Of a DNA stretch of 64,000 bases, positions 63,977 to 64,000 are shown piece after piece. The stretch is from Bacteroidales bacterium. GTDB taxonomy: Bacteria; Bacteroidota; Bacteroidia; Bacteroidales; JAIOZK01. The translations under genes and the position numbers were made by a program. How positions within the stretch are numbered: position 1 is the first letter of the stretch; the number at the start of each line of letters is the position of its first letter. The stretch spans positions 1 through 64,000 of the forward strand of contig JAIPBS010000019.1 of assembly GCA_021738625.1 (NCBI GenBank), given 5' to 3'. Below the pieces are notes generated by a model that was not told the origin of the DNA, ran no database searches, and worked only from the letters and a program-made list of their open reading frames with translations.

Positions 63977-64000
63977 ATGCGAAGCCGAAACCTGTTTGCT
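63977..64000 (+). CDS. start of a further gene, cut by the window edge
   Basis: ATG at 63977 opens a frame reading MRSRNLFA with no stop before the window ends, 34 nt after the DUF4292 gene. In related genomes this place is usually held by a murein hydrolase activator (EnvC-like, M23 peptidase), but too little sequence is present to tell. Confidence 0.4.

Noticed and set aside
1-64000. CRISPR arrays, insertion sequences, prophage genes or rRNA genes
   Set aside because: No regularly spaced repeats, transposase or integrase motifs, phage structural genes or rRNA signatures were seen on either strand.

Overview
The window reads as a chromosomal segment from a Bacteroidota bacterium, most likely an anaerobic or fermentative member near Bacteroidales/Marinilabiliales. 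The evidence is the gene content (GlnRS with tRNA-Gln, DUF4292, DUF5723, LruC and Reg_prop lipoproteins, a T9SS-type C-terminal domain, a methylmalonyl-CoA decarboxylase operon), the near absence of Shine-Dalgarno sequences, and promoters of the Bacteroidota type (TTTG, about 19 nt, TAnnTTTG) in front of several RNA genes. The genus assignment is inference.

Layout. 1-750: a tRNA-Asn locus with one intact gene, three degenerate tRNA-like copies whose anticodon arm is replaced by short palindromes, and a GIY-YIG nuclease ORF whose last codons lie inside one of the copies. 750-9300: a TPR/adenylate cyclase, a DUF1684 lipoprotein-like protein, an operon of a PLP decarboxylase-family protein plus a YtcJ-like amidohydrolase, then pseudouridine synthase, YraN and LD-carboxypeptidase. 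9300-15400: metG, tRNA-Arg, two surface proteins (Reg_prop propeller, LamG/LruC) and udk. 15446-19585: a five-gene minus-strand operon for epimerisation and sodium-coupled decarboxylation of methylmalonyl-CoA, the last steps of the succinate-propionate pathway.

19750-33900: an FG-GAP propeller, a PIF1-HRDC helicase, tRNA-Ala, a Kelch lipoprotein, a DUF6599-like/DUF362 pair, a VapBC-type module, ThpR, an ECF sigma factor with a membrane partner, fructosamine kinase and an S9 peptidase. 34000-43800: glnS with its own tRNA-Gln, then an accessory stretch of lipoproteins, a serine hydrolase, a cyclase-family enzyme, a Crp-family regulator, and two decayed genes (a LruC C-terminal remnant and a frameshifted secreted-protein remnant). 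43800-48050: tRNA-Cys and an overlapping gltX-folB-CWC operon, then a secreted M1 peptidase.

48147-60488: a long plus-strand run of DUF4175 coiled-coil protein, a degenerate RsbW-like ATPase, ybeY, mnmG, methyltransferase, a large NtrY-like histidine kinase and a flippase. Two near-consensus parS (ParB-binding) sites sit exactly at the start codons of mnmG and of the methyltransferase, which suggests the segment is close to the replication origin. 60489-64000: a zinc-ribbon membrane protein, then dut, a TPR lipoprotein, DUF4292 and the start of a further gene.

The most unusual points are the hairpin-invaded tRNA-Asn copies with the adjoining GIY-YIG gene, the paired parS/start-codon overlaps, the RsbW-like protein without ATPase residues, and the uncharacterised decarboxylase-amidohydrolase operon with its inverted-repeat leader. 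No CRISPR array, transposase, prophage or rRNA gene was seen.
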